The notes: generated by a model not told the origin, from the letters alone. A stretch of 64,000 nucleotides of DNA from Exiguobacterium undae DSM 14481 (GCF_000620805.1 NZ_KK211187.1:1846398-1910397), one strand, 5' to 3'. Positions 34,095 through 43,331 are shown, counted from the stretch's first letter. Numbers and translations: made by a program.

Positions 34095-34778
34095 ATGCGA
34101 AAAGTTTTTCGATTAAGCATCTTGTTCGTACTGATCGTCCTCATCGGTAGTAGCATCATCTACTGGCAAAACCGGGAACGTGTCCAAAATGAACTGTACC
34201 GCACCTATTACGGACAATCCGGTGTCCCAGCCGAGAACATCGACATCTACGAACAAGCCGGTGACCGGTACGAGGTCGATTGGAAGTTGCTTGCCGCGAT
34301 TCACCGCGTCGAGACGATCTTCTCGAAATCGTCCGCCATGCAGTCTTCGGTCGGCGCGATCGGACCGTTCCAATTCATGCCGAAAACATGGGTCGGATGG
34401 GGATACGAAGGCGGCACGTCACTTGGCGACATCGAGCACGACGGAATCGACCTGACGGATCCGGACGCCATCAAGCAATACGGTGGTCTTGGCGTTGATG
34501 CAAACGGAGACGGCAAAGCCGATCCGACGGATTTGACGGACAGCGCCCATACGGCAGCCAAGTACCTCAATCAGCATGACGTCACGAAAAGTTCCGATCG
34601 AGCGACGCTTGAATCTGCCCTGTTTGAATACAATCGCAGTGAACAGTATGTCAGCGACGTCCTCGACCAATACGATGCCTATCAACAACAAATCGAGTCG
34701 ATTGATGCGAACGATCTCGATTTCAAGAAACAGACTTTAGCGCAACTCCTTCGCATCAGCTTACGTTTGACCAACTAA
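34095..34778 (+). CDS. Lytic transglycosylase (membrane-anchored)
   Basis: 227 residues from ATG 34095 after AGAGGAGAG. An N-terminal span (LSILFVLIVLIGSSIIYW) works as an anchor or uncleaved signal. The SLT-like domain carries the catalytic Glu73 (AAIHRVET) and the GAIGPFQFMPKTWVGWG substrate-binding loop typical of lytic murein transglycosylases, then a DTDGDGKAD-like segment (DANGDGKADPTDL) that may bind calcium. It would cut peptidoglycan glycan strands outside the membrane. Sixteen bases upstream of a DUF1643 gene. Confidence 0.87.
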   Translation: MRKVFRLSILFVLIVLIGSSIIYWQNRERVQNELYRTYYGQSGVPAENIDIYEQAGDRYEVDWKLLAAIHRVETIFSKSSAMQSSVGAIGPFQFMPKTWVGWGYEGGTSLGDIEHDGIDLTDPDAIKQYGGLGVDANGDGKADPTDLTDSAHTAAKYLNQHDVTKSSDRATLESALFEYNRSEQYVSDVLDQYDAYQQQIESIDANDLDFKKQTLAQLLRISLRLTN

Positions 34779-34793
34779 AAGGAGGCACCACCC

Positions 34794-35375
34794 ATGACAC
34801 AACCCGATCGTTCGACATTGACGATTGAGGAATCGTCGATCCGCGTCCAGACGACGTTCGACCAAGACAAGACAAAACGTTATTTACGCAGCTACATCTT
34901 CGACGACATCGAGGACGGCACCCATGTCGCGGCCCTGATCTACACACCGCGGACGACGGATGCGTTTTTATCCGGGACGACGACCCAGCGCGCCTATAAC
35001 TTGATGAAGAAATACGTCGAAGGTCCGGTCAAGCAGTACGACATCATCAGTCTGATGCCGGATTTGCTCGTCAGCGAGGATTTACCGTTCGCCCAGGCCA
35101 GTTTTGATGAACTCAATTACGAGTTCGTCGAACAGACGTTACGTCAGGTCAAGGAGAAGAACGGTGTCGTCTTATGCGGCTGGGGTTCACCCGGTCGTTT
35201 GATGCACCACCTGCCCGCTTATGAGAATCTGTTTGATCAGTATGCCGACATTCTGTATTGTTCCGGCATCACCTCTAAAGGCGAACCGAATCACCTTCGT
35301 TTGACCGTCGACGACAGTCCGATGATCACGTATCAGGACATGAAGTTAAAAGCGAAGAAGTTAAAGCGTAAATAA
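34794..35375 (+). CDS. DUF1643 family protein
   Basis: 193 residues from ATG 34794 after AAGGAGG. DUF1643 features: an N-terminal TKRYLRSYIF, DAFLSGTTTQRAYNLM near residue 60, and NGVVLCGWGSPG near residue 125. Soluble, function unknown; members are often on mobile elements. Likely co-transcribed with the transglycosylase gene. Confidence 0.78.
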   Translation: MTQPDRSTLTIEESSIRVQTTFDQDKTKRYLRSYIFDDIEDGTHVAALIYTPRTTDAFLSGTTTQRAYNLMKKYVEGPVKQYDIISLMPDLLVSEDLPFAQASFDELNYEFVEQTLRQVKEKNGVVLCGWGSPGRLMHHLPAYENLFDQYADILYCSGITSKGEPNHLRLTVDDSPMITYQDMKLKAKKLKRK

Positions 35376-35386
35376 TTCTGCTCGTC

Positions 35387-35430
35387 AGGTGTTCTTCCCG
35401 TATGATTGTTGCGGAAGAACACCTTTTTTT
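35387..35430 (+). terminator. Terminator
   Basis: AGGTGTTCTTCC pairs with GGAAGAACACCT, followed by TTTTTT. Confidence 0.9.
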
Positions 35431-35500
35431 AGACTAACTTTTTCTCATATCTTGCCAAAACGCCGTCCATTAAATACGACATGAAAGAAGGTGAGGTCCT

Positions 35501-36298
35501 TTGACATTTTGGAACGAAGAAAAAAAGCTGACAGCCCCTGCTCTACTTCAAGCGGACATACATAGGATTCAAACAGAACTCATCGGTCGTTTTCCTGAAA
35601 GCTACCTCGAGAAATTATCCGAACAAAACGGAGGATTTGTCGTTTTTAATGCTGTATCAGTGGATTTTGAAAACACTTGGTCAGAACCCGGCGCTCAACC
35701 GTTTTTGCCCTTCACCTTCATCCAACCATTATCTTACGATGTGTACCAATCAAACGTTGGTACTTTACCGGAGTGGGATGTAACCGGAAAAAAGATGATT
35801 TTTGCCCATGGTGATGGCAGTTACTTCTACTATTTCAATTTTGAAGACAATGCGCACCAACCGTCCGTCTGGTGTCTGGATATCTCAGTTATTTCTAATC
35901 ATGTTGTGGCAAGCTCCTTTGACGAACTGCTGACGAAGCTGTCTGTTCAGAAAGATGAGCCGCTTGATGCAGCTGACGCTTCTGTGAGTTTTTTGACGAT
36001 GGCAGAAATCCTCGAATTCATTGATCACGGCGATGAGGATGACACTTTACTTGCCTACTCCCATTGGATGGTGATTGGTCAAGAACCGGAACGATTGGTT
36101 CGTGAATTGATGCAACGGATTGAACAGAGTAATCATGAAGATCAGATTGACAGTTATGCGGGATACCTAGCCGAAACAATGATCAATCATTCAGAAAAAC
36201 TGCAGACTTCTTTTGAAGACGTCATCGACTTATTGAAGAGCAAACATCTGATTACAGATTTGAGTGATCTTATCGAATGGTTGAATGAAGAACTGTGA
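35501..36298 (+). CDS. SMI1/KNR4 (SUKH) family protein
   Basis: 265 residues from TTG 35501 behind AAGGTGAGG. The SUKH domain spans about residues 10-150 (FPESYLEKLSEQNGGFVVFN, MIFAHGDGSYFYYFNF); the last 110 residues are acidic and helical with a different, unidentified domain. This group is often found as an immunity protein for cell-contact toxins, but no toxin gene is adjacent. Confidence 0.78.
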   Translation: MTFWNEEKKLTAPALLQADIHRIQTELIGRFPESYLEKLSEQNGGFVVFNAVSVDFENTWSEPGAQPFLPFTFIQPLSYDVYQSNVGTLPEWDVTGKKMIFAHGDGSYFYYFNFEDNAHQPSVWCLDISVISNHVVASSFDELLTKLSVQKDEPLDAADASVSFLTMAEILEFIDHGDEDDTLLAYSHWMVIGQEPERLVRELMQRIEQSNHEDQIDSYAGYLAETMINHSEKLQTSFEDVIDLLKSKHLITDLSDLIEWLNEEL

Positions 36299-36356
36299 TG
36301 AAAAACGGATCTTGAAGTTTGGTGTAATGCTGATTGACCCATTGATGTTTGCATAT

Positions 36357-36392
36357 AAAAAGAAGCGATGGATGTGTCCACCGCTTCTTTTT
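36357..36392. terminator. Terminator after SUKH gene
   Basis: AAAAGAAGCG-TGG pairs with CCA-CGCTTCTTTT; A and T runs on both sides. Confidence 0.85.
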
Positions 36393-36415
36393 AATTTTCG
36401 TGAATCCCACTACTC

Positions 36416-36518
36416 TTCATCCGACTCCTGCGTTTTCAGAGACAAACAAGACCCGGATTCGCGGTTTTGGAAAACTCGCGAATACTGGCTTGTGTCTCGC
36501 CTGAGGAAAGCGGATGAA
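36416..36518. repeat. 103-bp imperfect palindrome, nature unknown
   Basis: The core ATTCGCG-GTTTT (36457-36468) pairs with AAAAC-TCGCGAAT; further out GAGACA-ACAAG pairs with CTTGTGTCTC, and the ends TTCATCCG (36416-36423) and CGGATGAA (36511-36518) close the element. The stem therefore runs over most of 103 bp with a 2-base loop. There is no T run and no coding frame. It sits between the terminator of the SUKH gene and the 3' end of the convergent GH31 gene. Confidence 0.75.
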
Positions 36519-36553
36519 AAGAGAGTGAGGGCTTGCACTACCTTGCTTTGTTG

Positions 36554-38929
36554 TTAGAATAACATGATTTCAAGCAAGCAGTCGACAAGATCTTTCTCCA
36601 GATCCAACGCCTGAAGCTGATGCATCAAGTTGACCGGTTCCAAACGTTGCGACAATAACCGATACAAACGGTCTTTCAGATCATAACCGATCTCCGCCTG
36701 ATCAAGGAACGTATACAACCGTTCCATCCGGTTATCGTTCGTCGACATATCGACTTGGAGCGACAGAACTTGCGTCTCCCCGACTTCGCCGAGTTCGACC
36801 GACAACGATTGAGTTTTATGGTCATAACGGCTTGGCAGGACTTCCCCGTCCCGGGAAACGTGTCCTTCGTTGACTCCGCGCAGAATCAGTGTCACCTCAC
36901 GTTTTTCCGGCAACAGTTCCCGTTTGCCGAACGGTGTCGCGATCGTCAAGGTCCGCGCTGACCAGTCGAGCTCGAATGCCGTTTCGACGTTTTCGCCGTC
37001 CCGGTGTGCGACGCCGACGTTGTCATCCTCAAATAACGTGAAGCGGTTCGACGCCCCTGGGAAGACAAGCAACTCGAGATGATCCGGATTGTGAAGTGCG
37101 TTCGAATGCTCGAGATGTTGACCAAGCGGGACGATTGCCCCGGCCTTTGCCAGAACCCCTTGATCTTCGAGTTTACGGAACAACCGCATCTGTTTGCCGC
37201 CCGTGTACCGGTGACCGGTGAAGAAATCAAACCATTCGCCGTCCGGCAACCAAGCGGTCGTCGCTGCGACGTGCAAGTTCGGATTCATCGGTTCGACGAT
37301 CGGCGTGACCATCAATTCCGTCCCGAAGTAGTACTGGTTCGGAACCGCATACGCCAGTTCGTCTTCCGGATGCTCATAGTACATCGGTGAGACAAGCGGC
37401 AGACCGTCAAAGTGATTCCGAGCGTTCATCGTATAGATATATGGGACAAGCTGATGACGCAGACGCAAGTACTTCTTCATCACCTGCTCCGACTCGACCG
37501 AGTACCGCCACGGCTCTTTCCCGTTGAAGATACTCATCGTACTGTGGAGACGCATGATCGGGCTGAAGACACCGTACTGCAACCAACGCGTCGACAGTTC
37601 ATCGTCCTTCTCGCCACGTTGATGTCCCCCGATATCATGACTCCACCAGCCGTAGCCGATGTTCGAAGCCGTCGCCGTGAAATACGGTTGGAATTTCAGC
37701 GATGCCCACGAAATCAATGTGTCTCCCGAGAAACCGACCGGATAACGGTGACTACCGGGTCCGGCATACCGTGAGAAGATTAACGGACGATTGCCGTCCC
37801 GGGCGATGTCGAGCGCATGGTAATGATTGAGCATCCAAAGTGGATCGAGCCCCTTCATCTTCGAGTTTGCCCCCTGTTGCCAGTCAATCCACCAGAAATC
37901 AACGCCGTCCGCTTCATGCGGGTGATGCAGTTTCGTGAAGTAATGTTCGATGAAGTCACGATCCGAGAAGTCAAACGGAATCCGGTCTTCCGTATCCGGA
38001 TCGACGCCCATCGCAACGGCCATCGCCTCATACGCTTCCTCGAATCCACGGACGCCGTCCGCCGGGTGCAGGTTAAGTGTCACCATCCGGTCGTCGTCTT
38101 TGAGCCATTGCAGGAACCCTTTTGGATCCGGGAACAGATCGCGGTTCCATGTGTAGCCCGTCCAACCACTGCCGTACTTCTCCGGAATGTCCGTCACGTG
38201 CCAGTCCATGTCGATGACACTGACCGAAAACGGAACGTCTTCCGCTTTGAAACGGTTCATCAAATCCTTGTACTCTTTTTCGTTATAGCGCCAGTAACGG
38301 CTCCACCAGTTCCCGAGCACTTGCCTCGGTAACATCGGCGTCGGACCGGTCAGCCGGTAAAAGTCTTTTAACGCCTGTTTGTAGTCATGACCGTAGCCAA
38401 AGTAATAGATGTCTTGCGCGCCCTCTTGGCGGGGTTCGACAAAATGATCATCGGTCAGGACAAACGACGCCGAATCATCAATCGCCGCATAACCTTGGCG
38501 GGAGATGATCCCCTCTTCCAATGGAATCTCACCATCGGCGTGGTCAAGCGTCCGTGCCGTTCCCTTGAGGGTCCGGAGCGGTCCGCCATACGTGTAGCGG
38601 CTGTAGTACGTACTGAAGTTCCCAAGGACGTCGATATACAGCGTATTCGACGCAAACGGTCCTTTCGTATAGTGCAAATGGACGTGTTCCGTGATGATTT
38701 GCAGCTCGGTTTCGTCCTCGACGATCCGGTACGATGGAACGGGAAAATCACGGTTCCATACGGTTTGCGTCGGTCGATCCTCGAATCGCCCGTCCGCTGC
38801 GTACTCGAGTCGGATGAGACGACTTGTTAAGACGGTAAAGCGATACGTGTCGCCTTGGACAATCGCTTCTGGTCGTGCCAATGGTTTCATGTCTCGGGTA
38901 TAAAAATGGGATTCGTCAATTGTGCGCAT
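36554..38929 (-). CDS. Glycoside hydrolase family 31 (alpha-glucosidase type)
   Basis: 791 residues. The N-terminal beta-sandwich covers about 1-205 (PEAIVQGDTYRFTVLTSRLIRLEY); the (beta/alpha)8 barrel carries the nucleophile Asp in DFWWIDWQQG and the acid/base region FSRYAGPGSHRYPVGFSGDT, both family 31 signatures, plus VSVIDMDWH. C-terminal beta domains follow. It hydrolyses alpha-glucosides or alpha-xylosides; without a signal peptide it acts in the cytoplasm. ATG 38929 is the first possible start (TGA two codons upstream) and has a weak ribosome binding site. Monocistronic, with a promoter, a palindrome and a cre-like site upstream. Confidence 0.93.
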   Translation of the reverse strand: MRTIDESHFYTRDMKPLARPEAIVQGDTYRFTVLTSRLIRLEYAADGRFEDRPTQTVWNRDFPVPSYRIVEDETELQIITEHVHLHYTKGPFASNTLYIDVLGNFSTYYSRYTYGGPLRTLKGTARTLDHADGEIPLEEGIISRQGYAAIDDSASFVLTDDHFVEPRQEGAQDIYYFGYGHDYKQALKDFYRLTGPTPMLPRQVLGNWWSRYWRYNEKEYKDLMNRFKAEDVPFSVSVIDMDWHVTDIPEKYGSGWTGYTWNRDLFPDPKGFLQWLKDDDRMVTLNLHPADGVRGFEEAYEAMAVAMGVDPDTEDRIPFDFSDRDFIEHYFTKLHHPHEADGVDFWWIDWQQGANSKMKGLDPLWMLNHYHALDIARDGNRPLIFSRYAGPGSHRYPVGFSGDTLISWASLKFQPYFTATASNIGYGWWSHDIGGHQRGEKDDELSTRWLQYGVFSPIMRLHSTMSIFNGKEPWRYSVESEQVMKKYLRLRHQLVPYIYTMNARNHFDGLPLVSPMYYEHPEDELAYAVPNQYYFGTELMVTPIVEPMNPNLHVAATTAWLPDGEWFDFFTGHRYTGGKQMRLFRKLEDQGVLAKAGAIVPLGQHLEHSNALHNPDHLELLVFPGASNRFTLFEDDNVGVAHRDGENVETAFELDWSARTLTIATPFGKRELLPEKREVTLILRGVNEGHVSRDGEVLPSRYDHKTQSLSVELGEVGETQVLSLQVDMSTNDNRMERLYTFLDQAEIGYDLKDRLYRLLSQRLEPVNLMHQLQALDLEKDLVDCLLEIMLF

Positions 38930-38978
38930 ACGGGATCAGGACGCGAACGTCCTTGTCACTTCCTTCCAAAAATGAATG

Positions 38979-39027
38979 TGCAACCGATTACACTATTAGT
39001 GTATAAAACTTGTTGTTCCCGTTTCAA
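38979..39027 (-). promoter_or_regulatory. GH31 promoter with palindrome and cre-like site
   Basis: Minus-strand TTGAAA (39022-39027) and TACACT (38998-39003), 18-base spacer. The -10 box is part of the perfect palindrome TACACTAATAGTGTA (38989-39003). TGTAATCGGTTGCA (38979-38992) right after it fits a loose cre consensus. Both would place repressor binding over the start site. Confidence 0.5.
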
Positions 39028-39040
39028 GTGACAGCTAATC

Positions 39041-39077
39041 AAAAAACGCACCGTTCCCGAAAAATCAGGAGCGGTGC
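39041..39077 (-). terminator. Terminator of cardiolipin synthase gene
   Basis: GCACCG (39048-39053) pairs with CGGTGC (39072-39077); minus-strand TTTTTT follows. Confidence 0.75.
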
Positions 39078-39087
39078 ATCCATCGTT

Positions 39088-40611
39088 TTAGAGCAATGGT
39101 GAAATCAGACGCGATAACGATTCGAAAATCCGGAACCGCATCGGTCGCTTGACGTAATGAGCAGATGACAGCTGGATCGAGACATCGAAATCATCGATGA
39201 AATCACGTTCGAGCCGGGCGGCACTCTCCGAGTCATACATGAACGCCATCAGTTCGTAGTTCAGGACAAAACTTCGGATGTCCATATTCGCCGTTCCGAC
39301 GACGGCAATCTTTCCGTCGACGAGAAACAGTTTTGCATGGACGAAATGACGGTTATACGTATAAATCTTGACACCGTCATTCAACAACGGTCCAAAATAG
39401 GATCGCGTGCCGTAGTAAGATGTGAAACTGTCGCCTTTCCCCGGCGTCAGAATCCGGACATCTAGACCGGCGCGTGCCGCGAGACGAAGTAACGTCATCG
39501 TTTCATTATCCGGAATCAAGTAAGGTGTCGATATCCAGATCGACCGTTGGGCCGAAATGATGGCGGCGATCAACGCGTTCCGGATCGCCGGATCTTTCGA
39601 CGTCGGTCCGCTCGTCACGATCTGGACGGCGCCGTCCGACTCGACATCATGTTTCGGGAAGTAATGATGAATCGCTTCGTCTCCGGCAAACGTCTCCCAC
39701 GTGTCACTGCCTTCGAGATGGGCGTACAGCCAATCATCCAGGAACGTCGCCTGCAATTCCTTGACGGCCCGCCCTTCAAGCCGGAGATGCGTGTCACGCC
39801 AAAAGCCGAACTTCTTACTTTTCCCGTCGTATTCATCCCCGACGTTCAATCCACCGGTAAAGCCGATCTTCCCGTCGACGACGACAATCTTCCGGTGATT
39901 GCGGAAGTTGGCCGTGAAGATGAACAACGGACTCGAAATCGGATCATAGGCGGCAATCTTCGCCCCGGCTTCCCGGAGCGGCTTCAAGAACCCTTCCCCG
40001 AGCATATAGCTGCCGAGTCCGTCAAACATGAACCGGACTTCGACGCCGGCGTTCAACCGCTCGATCAAGGCTTCACGGATCGCTTGACCGGTCTCGTCGT
40101 TACGGTAAATGTAGTACTGGATGTGGACGTGATGTTCAGCAGAACGAATCGCCCGAAGGATTTCCGGAAACGTCTCGCTGCCGTTCGTCAGGATTTGACT
40201 TGCCGTGTGGACATCCACCCCGCCGCCGCCAAAGTTCCGGATCGTATTAGCAAGCTTTAAATGATTCGGTGGCAACTCACTGACGGCGAGCGAGCGGACC
40301 GGACGAATCGCCTGTCTCAGCAAGGTCCGCTCGTCATGCGACCGGCGGTTCCGGCGCCGGCGACGCGGATTGCGACCGAACATCAGCCAGATGATGACAC
40401 CGAGGATCGGTAAGAAGATCAAAACTAAAAACCAGGCGATCGTCGACTCGGCCGTCCGGTTTTCGATGAAGATGATCATGATGACCGCGAGCGGAACGAC
40501 GGTCGCGGAAATCGTCAGGACATAAAACAGGTAGCCTAATTGATATAGCCCCCAAATGATTCCACCTGCGACTAAAAACACGAGCGCGAACTGTAAAATC
40601 CGATTGCGCAC
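39088..40611 (-). CDS. cls: Cardiolipin synthase
   Basis: 507 residues, phospholipase D superfamily. Two N-terminal spans (about 7-49 and 57-78) anchor it in the membrane; two HKD motifs follow, FRNHRKIVVVDGKIGFTGG near residue 240 and HFVHAKLFLVDGKIAVVGTA near 425. It joins two phosphatidylglycerol molecules into cardiolipin and glycerol. ATG 40611 has a weak GGAGGAAG site. Stand-alone gene, as is usual. Confidence 0.94.
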   Translation of the reverse strand: MRNRILQFALVFLVAGGIIWGLYQLGYLFYVLTISATVVPLAVIMIIFIENRTAESTIAWFLVLIFLPILGVIIWLMFGRNPRRRRRNRRSHDERTLLRQAIRPVRSLAVSELPPNHLKLANTIRNFGGGGVDVHTASQILTNGSETFPEILRAIRSAEHHVHIQYYIYRNDETGQAIREALIERLNAGVEVRFMFDGLGSYMLGEGFLKPLREAGAKIAAYDPISSPLFIFTANFRNHRKIVVVDGKIGFTGGLNVGDEYDGKSKKFGFWRDTHLRLEGRAVKELQATFLDDWLYAHLEGSDTWETFAGDEAIHHYFPKHDVESDGAVQIVTSGPTSKDPAIRNALIAAIISAQRSIWISTPYLIPDNETMTLLRLAARAGLDVRILTPGKGDSFTSYYGTRSYFGPLLNDGVKIYTYNRHFVHAKLFLVDGKIAVVGTANMDIRSFVLNYELMAFMYDSESAARLERDFIDDFDVSIQLSSAHYVKRPMRFRIFESLSRLISPLL

Positions 40612-40714
40612 TAGACTTCCTCCTCTGCAACGTACTCTATTGCTCTATTTCCCTGTCTCCTTTAAAAATATAGCAAAAAAAGAAACCACGGATGTGATTT
40701 CTTTAAAAGTTGAC

Positions 40715-41839
40715 CTATTTTGAAAAATTCATGTCGTACATCTCGCGCCCCGGAATCGGATCACTCAAGCTGGCCCAATCCGTTTCATCCGCTTGAACGA
40801 GGCAGGCATCAAACTTCGCTTCGAGTGCCTGCTGATCGAAACTGATGCCGATCAAGACCAGTTCCGTCCGGCGATCGTTGATGCTTTCGAAACGTCCGGC
40901 ATATTCCATGTTCGACGCATACCCCGCTTGATGGAACAGCAAAGCGATTTCCGGACGGGTCGCCAGGTACAAAAAGCCTTTCGCGCGGACAACCTCTTCC
41001 GGCCATGCCTCAATCAAAGCCAGCAACCGCTCCGGATGAAACGGGATATCCCGCTTGTAGACGAACGAGCTGATTCCGTACTCTTCCGTTTCCGGAACAT
41101 GTTCCTCGGCATTCAGCTCGCGAATCCAACCGGCGCTTGCTGCCGCCTGTTCGAAATCAAACAGATCAACGTCCAGAATCTCAGCCGGATCAACCTGTCC
41201 GTGTGTCGTCTCGATCAGTTTGGCAATCGGATTCAAGGCTTTCAAATAGCCGATGACATCGTGCTTTTCCTCCATGGTCAACCGGTCGATTTTGTTCAAC
41301 AAAATGATATCGGCGAACTCGACCTGATCAACCAGCAGATCCACGACTTCACGGACGTCCGTCTCGTCGACCGCCTGTTGCCGTTCAATCAGGGATTCGC
41401 CGGATTCAAAGTCCTTCAAGAACCGATAGCCGTCGATGACCGTCACCATCGCATTGATTTTCGTCGTTTCCGTCAAATCAATCTGACTGTCTTCATCGAG
41501 GTATGTAAAGGTTTGGGCAACCGGAATCGGCTCCGAGATGCCGCTCGATTCGATGACGATGCCGTCGATATTGCCTTGATCGACTAGTCGCCGGACTTCC
41601 AGCAGTAAATCATCCCGTAACGTACAGCAGATGCAACCGTTCGATAACGTCACAAACGATTCTTCCGTCCGCGAGAAGCCGCCTTGCTCGATCAATGCCG
41701 CATCGATGTTGACTTCGCTCATATCGTTGACGATGATGGCAAGCTTCCGTCCTTGCCGGTTGTTCAATAAATGGTTCAATACCGTCGTCTTACCGGAACC
41801 AAGATAACCGGACAGGACAGTGATGGGAATCGGATTCAT
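40715..41839 (-). CDS. CobW/ZNG-type GTPase (zinc metallochaperone family)
   Basis: 374 residues. G1 loop GYLGSGKT (11-18), metal-binding CICC (C69-xC71-C72 in NGCICC), Walker B-like VIESSGISEP, NKID specificity motif (LLNKIDRLT), and a C-terminal CobW_C domain. COG0523 proteins move zinc or other metals to client enzymes when the metal is scarce. Two Zur-box-like palindromes cover its promoter, like YciC (ZagA) of B. subtilis, which strongly supports a zinc-starvation role. ATG 41839 follows AAAAGGAG. Confidence 0.92.
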   Translation of the reverse strand: MNPIPITVLSGYLGSGKTTVLNHLLNNRQGRKLAIIVNDMSEVNIDAALIEQGGFSRTEESFVTLSNGCICCTLRDDLLLEVRRLVDQGNIDGIVIESSGISEPIPVAQTFTYLDEDSQIDLTETTKINAMVTVIDGYRFLKDFESGESLIERQQAVDETDVREVVDLLVDQVEFADIILLNKIDRLTMEEKHDVIGYLKALNPIAKLIETTHGQVDPAEILDVDLFDFEQAAASAGWIRELNAEEHVPETEEYGISSFVYKRDIPFHPERLLALIEAWPEEVVRAKGFLYLATRPEIALLFHQAGYASNMEYAGRFESINDRRTELVLIGISFDQQALEAKFDACLVQADETDWASLSDPIPGREMYDMNFSK

Positions 41840-41860
41840 AGAAAAAACTCCTTTTTAGTC

Positions 41861-41912
41861 AAATCGTAATCATTACGTTTTAAATAGTAATCGTTCCGAT
41901 TTATCCTGTCAA
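41861..41912 (-). promoter_or_regulatory. Promoter with two Zur-box palindromes
   Basis: AAATCGTAATCATTACGTTTT (41861-41881) differs from the Bacillus Zur consensus AAATCGTAATNATTACGATTT at only two places. A second, weaker copy lies at 41883-41903 (AGTAATCGTTCCGATT core). The promoter is minus-strand TTGACA (41907-41912) and TACTAT (41884-41889), 17-base spacer. Box 2 covers the spacer and -10; box 1 covers the transcript start. Confidence 0.8.
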
Positions 41913-41928
41913 CTGATTTTGTCCCGAT

Positions 41929-41976
41929 AAAAAAGCTTTCCCCGTTCCGGTCTGTGCTACCGGGTCGGAAAAAGCC
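41929..41976 (-). terminator. Terminator of hydrolase operon
   Basis: A GGCTTTTTCCG / CGGGGAAAGCTTT stem with inner CCGGT/ACCGG pairing ends in a T run on the minus strand. Confidence 0.65.
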
Positions 41977-42002
41977 TGTCCTTTGATGATGATTCGTGTC
42001 AC

Positions 42003-42872
42003 TTACTCAAAAAACGAGGTCCGCATCAATCGGACGATCGTTTCCGCCGCCCCCTGCGAAAATCCGGCAATCGTATAATGATTCGTCTTCGGAATCACAT
42101 GGAACGTCGCATTCGGTAAACTGCTTGCAAACCGTTCATGGGCGGCATTAATCCGTTTCGTCAGTTCCGGATGCAGCCAGTTTTCCGGCATCCCGCCAGC
42201 CCAATCGGAAGCCGATAAGACAAGCACAGGAGGTGTGACATGGGCGACAACCTGCAAGACGTGTTGATTATTCGCTTCAACTGCCTCCCACTCGTCTAAC
42301 GTTCCCCGCCAGTGGTTTTTCCGTGCCATGTTCCGCCACATCGGTACCCGGTCGGCTTCCGGCAGACTCGTGAACATCCGCGCGCCGAGATCGTCAGGAA
42401 TCAACCAAGCGATCGGCCGGACATGACTGAGCCCGTACAAAAAGCGGTTCCATTCCTCTTGCGTCCGTTCGTACCAGTTCGGCAGTTCGGCATCGACTTC
42501 CGGATGCGACGGATCCAGCAAGACAATCCCTGCTGTGTCGTCCGGACGGCGGCGGCCGAGTTCAAGCGAAATGTAGGCCCCGAGCGAATGCCCAATGAAG
42601 ACGAACGGTCCGCGAATCGCCAGCAGATCAAGGACCCGCTCCAGTTCATCCGCTTGTTGCGTGAACAACCGTTTTGATTTACCGCGGGTCGATTTGCCGT
42701 ACCCGAGACGGGAGTATTCAAAGACCCGTCCTTGTTTCAATAATTCACCGCGGAGCCAGCCCCACTGATGATGACTCGACATCATCCCATGATCAAGGAT
42801 GAACGTCACATTTCCCGTTCCGGTCAGGCGGGTGTCAAACCGTCCGTCCGCTGTATCCACAATTCGTTCCAT
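42003..42872 (-). CDS. Alpha/beta hydrolase
   Basis: 289 residues from ATG 42872 after AGGGGG. The nucleophile elbow GHSLGAYIS holds Ser96; the catalytic acid and His lie in the C-terminal third (KTNHYTI). The oxyanion-hole region is LDHGMMSSHHQW. Substrate unknown. Third gene of an operon with GrpB-like and DinB-like genes. Confidence 0.85.
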   Translation of the reverse strand: MERIVDTADGRFDTRLTGTGNVTFILDHGMMSSHHQWGWLRGELLKQGRVFEYSRLGYGKSTRGKSKRLFTQQADELERVLDLLAIRGPFVFIGHSLGAYISLELGRRRPDDTAGIVLLDPSHPEVDAELPNWYERTQEEWNRFLYGLSHVRPIAWLIPDDLGARMFTSLPEADRVPMWRNMARKNHWRGTLDEWEAVEANNQHVLQVVAHVTPPVLVLSASDWAGGMPENWLHPELTKRINAAHERFASSLPNATFHVIPKTNHYTIAGFSQGAAETIVRLMRTSFFE

Positions 42873-42884
42873 CACGACTTCCCC

Positions 42885-43331
42885 CTATTCAAATAAAGCC
42901 AGATCGATCTCATAACCCAGCAGATTCAGATAATCAAACAACTGTGACCGGTGGTGGTACAAATGGACCGCTGCTTCCATCAGCCAACCGGGAGCACTGT
43001 CCGTAACCCCCCAATAGGTCGGCCGGGTCGAAAAACCGGTCATCAGCTGCTGTTCGTATGCATGAAAGGCTTGCTCCAAGCGATCCACGATCTGGTCGGC
43101 CGGCACCGGGACGGCATAGAAGTCGGCCATCTCAGACGCCGTCGCTCCCGTTGCAATCCGTAAATCGGCTTCGAGTAACACCGCCAGATGGACCGCTACC
43201 TCGTACACTGACCGCTTTCCCGGAATCGGTCGCTTGTCCCAGTCGTCCGGTCGAATCAATTGAATCAGACTCCGTGTCGTCCGGACACCAACTCCGACAT
43301 GCCGCAAGACGGCTTCCTGCCACTCATCCAC
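42885..43331 (-). CDS. DinB-family protein
   Basis: 148 residues from GTG 43331, overlapping the end of the upstream GrpB-family gene by eight bases. A four-helix DinB bundle with the metal-binding His residues in AVHLAVLL and AAVHLYHHRSQLFDYLN. The family contains bacillithiol/mycothiol transferases and damage-inducible proteins. The ATG farther upstream in this frame lies inside the other gene, so the overlap start is preferred. Confidence 0.75.
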   Translation of the reverse strand: MDEWQEAVLRHVGVGVRTTRSLIQLIRPDDWDKRPIPGKRSVYEVAVHLAVLLEADLRIATGATASEMADFYAVPVPADQIVDRLEQAFHAYEQQLMTGFSTRPTYWGVTDSAPGWLMEAAVHLYHHRSQLFDYLNLLGYEIDLALFE

